Shown here in pieces: positions 21,974 to 23,301 of a stretch of 23,301 bases of DNA. Under the pieces are notes generated by a model that was not told the origin of the DNA, made no database searches, and saw nothing but the letters and a program-made list of their open reading frames with translations. Each line of letters starts with the position of its first letter. Positions within the stretch are counted from its first letter, which is position 1. Both the position numbers and the translations under genes were made by a program. The stretch comes from a virus, in the IMG/VR virus record IMGVR_UViG_3300006921_000166, positions 1 through 23,301 of that record. One strand, 5' to 3'.

Positions 21974-23301
21974 TATTTTACATTTTTATATTTAGCAATT
22001 AGCTCAGGGTTCACAAAGCCGTGATTAGGCATATCGTGAGGAGCAACTGATACCTCTTTTGCGTTTCTAGGAAGTTTAACCCCCCTGCTTTTTGCTTCTG
22101 TTGATGTTATTATTTTGTCTGAATTTTTAGGTCTTTTGCCTTCTTGTACTAGTATGATTCTGAACCACTTATGTTTACATAGTGCGCCGCCTTTCCATTT
22201 CCAAATTGAGTAAGTTGCAGCTCCACCTTTACCCCAACCCGGATTGACTGCCCTTCTACCCATTGCGATAATATCCTCTTTACGATATATCTTATTTGAA
22301 CTTGTCATTTTTCTACAGAAATCTCTTTCGCCTACTTTACTTCCTACATATCTGTATCTTACCCTGTAAATATCGTCTACATATTCAGTCTGTTTACTCT
22401 TTTTGTCTTGACCTGACTTTCTGTTTGGGTAAGCTGAACCTGTACTAGCAAATTCGTAATACTCAGAATGTAATTCAGATTCAAAGTCAAATTCTTCTGT
22501 TTCGTCTTCCGCTTCTTCTTCTGAAATTATTTCATAACCTTCAGGCATTTCTTCTCCAAATTCTTCAATAAAACTTTCTAGCTCTGTCTTTTCTGAACAT
22601 TCACATTTCACATCTTCAGAAAGCTTAACATCTTGTTCTACTGTATCTTCATCCCCTAAAGGTTCAAGTCCTAAGTCTGCTCTTATTTCGTCCTGAGTCA
22701 TAACTTCTCTAATAGTCTTAGAGTCAAACTGTACTGTTATTGGTTTAAGTTGAACGAACTCTACAGGTAAATCCATATTGTTTACTGAGAATATAGTCTG
22801 TAAAGTGTTTAGGATGTTTAATTGGAAACCTCTAACTACAGTATTTTGATAGAAATTAGCTGCATTAATAAGTTCATCTGCATTACTTGAGAACCCGTTA
22901 GCCGTATCAATACCCATTAAAGTCTTTGACGTAATTCTGTGAGCTGCACAAATATTTGATACTAAAAGCTCTTGTAAAGCGAGGTATTGCTTATCTGCGT
23001 CAGAAACGCTAATAGGAGTTATTTCAGGTACTCTTGTCTTATCGTCTGAGAACGTCAATACAAATTTCCCACTATTAGAAGCCCCTGTGAATTTATCTAC
23101 TAAGCTTTGTTCTATCTGTCTTCTTTCATCCGCTGTTGGAATTCCATTCGCGAAACTGACGAAGTAAGACCCTGCAAATCCATTCTCTATATTATTTAAA
23201 TGAAACTCTGCTACCTTTTGGTCTACTAAAGCCCAATTACAACCTGCTATGTAGTCAGGAGTATGATATACGTCCATATTAGGACTATAAGCACCTGAAT
23301 A
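21973..23301 (-). CDS. Portal protein, 5' end cut by window edge, with extra C-terminal Cys/His domain
   Basis: The reading frame is open to the edge of the window, eight codons beyond the first visible ATG (23277), so the N-terminus is missing. The visible first half looks like the C-terminal half of a PBSX/SPP1-type portal: a QxLVDKF helix, the HRI(T)SKTLMGI loop and a long helix with NAANFYQNTVVRGFQ. The portal forms the dodecameric ring at the capsid vertex through which DNA is packaged. After an acidic Glu-rich linker (around residues 220-270 of the ATG-started form) there is a separate basic domain of about 140 residues with GERDFCRKM, NPGWGKGG and ALCKHKW motifs. I recognise that domain as recurring in Bacteroidota phages but cannot name a function. 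The stop codon overlaps the next ATG (TAATG). Confidence 0.8.
   Translation of the reverse strand, partial: YSGAYSPNMDVYHTPDYIAGCNWALVDQKVAEFHLNNIENGFAGSYFVSFANGIPTADERRQIEQSLVDKFTGASNSGKFVLTFSDDKTRVPEITPISVSDADKQYLALQELLVSNICAAHRITSKTLMGIDTANGFSSNADELINAANFYQNTVVRGFQLNILNTLQTIFSVNNMDLPVEFVQLKPITVQFDSKTIREVMTQDEIRADLGLEPLGDEDTVEQDVKLSEDVKCECSEKTELESFIEEFGEEMPEGYEIISEEEAEDETEEFDFESELHSEYYEFASTGSAYPNRKSGQDKKSKQTEYVDDIYRVRYRYVGSKVGERDFCRKMTSSNKIYRKEDIIAMGRRAVNPGWGKGGAATYSIWKWKGGALCKHKWFRIILVQEGKRPKNSDKIITSTEAKSRGVKLPRNAKEVSVAPHDMPNHGFVNPELIAKYKNVK

Noticed and set aside
1-23301. tRNA genes, CRISPR arrays, insertion sequences, integrase or attachment sites
   Set aside because: No cloverleaf, regular spacer repeat, transposase or recombinase motif was seen by reading. 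A tRNAscan and repeat search would settle it.

Overview
The window is part of a double-stranded DNA tailed-phage (or prophage) genome. Every gene I can support lies on the minus strand, so transcription runs from base 23301 towards base 1. Base composition is AT-rich. Genes are packed end to end, very often with ATGA or TAATG stop/start overlaps, and Shine-Dalgarno sequences are mostly absent. A textbook Bacteroidota promoter (TTTG-N19-TATCTTTG) lies in the largest non-coding gap. Together with the protein families (DUF3127, DUF5675, short zinc-ribbon proteins, PBSX-type portal and terminase), this points to a phage of a Bacteroidota host, probably a marine or flavobacterial one. The host assignment is inference.

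Layout in transcription order. (1) 23301-19738, head and lysis end: a portal cut by the window edge with an extra Cys/His C-terminal domain, a connector-like protein, three tiny proteins, a DUF5675 protein, a holin-like protein and a metallophosphoesterase. (2) 19737-13885, early module behind the host-type promoter: small hypothetical genes, a possible annealing protein, a DUF3127 OB-fold protein with an SSB-like tail, a DnaA-C-like HTH protein, a replisome-organizer-like protein, a PD-(D/E)XK nuclease, NinG, and a sigma-factor-like protein. (3) 13884-12594: zinc-ribbon, DUF3310 and small membrane proteins. (4) 12563-10470: an overlapping ParB / TET-associated-glycosyltransferase / TET-JBP-dioxygenase operon, read as a DNA base hypermodification cassette. 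(5) 10468-8920: small and large terminase. (6) 8887-43, tail module: a tail assembly chaperone with a -1 frameshift site, completion-type proteins, large baseplate/tail proteins, a fibre-like protein and a short tape measure.

The most interesting points are: the hypermodification cassette, with no methyltransferase in view; a T9 slippery run that opens an 85-codon extension filling an apparent gap in the chaperone gene; a repeated TCTATTATATA element 2-4 nt before three start codons (extended to 22/25 identity at two of them), which could be a phage-specific promoter given the sigma-like gene; several tiny genes that fit exactly between neighbours; and four genes without an ATG start. No tRNA, rRNA, CRISPR array, insertion sequence or integrase was seen. 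Family names come from recognising motifs by eye, not from database searches.
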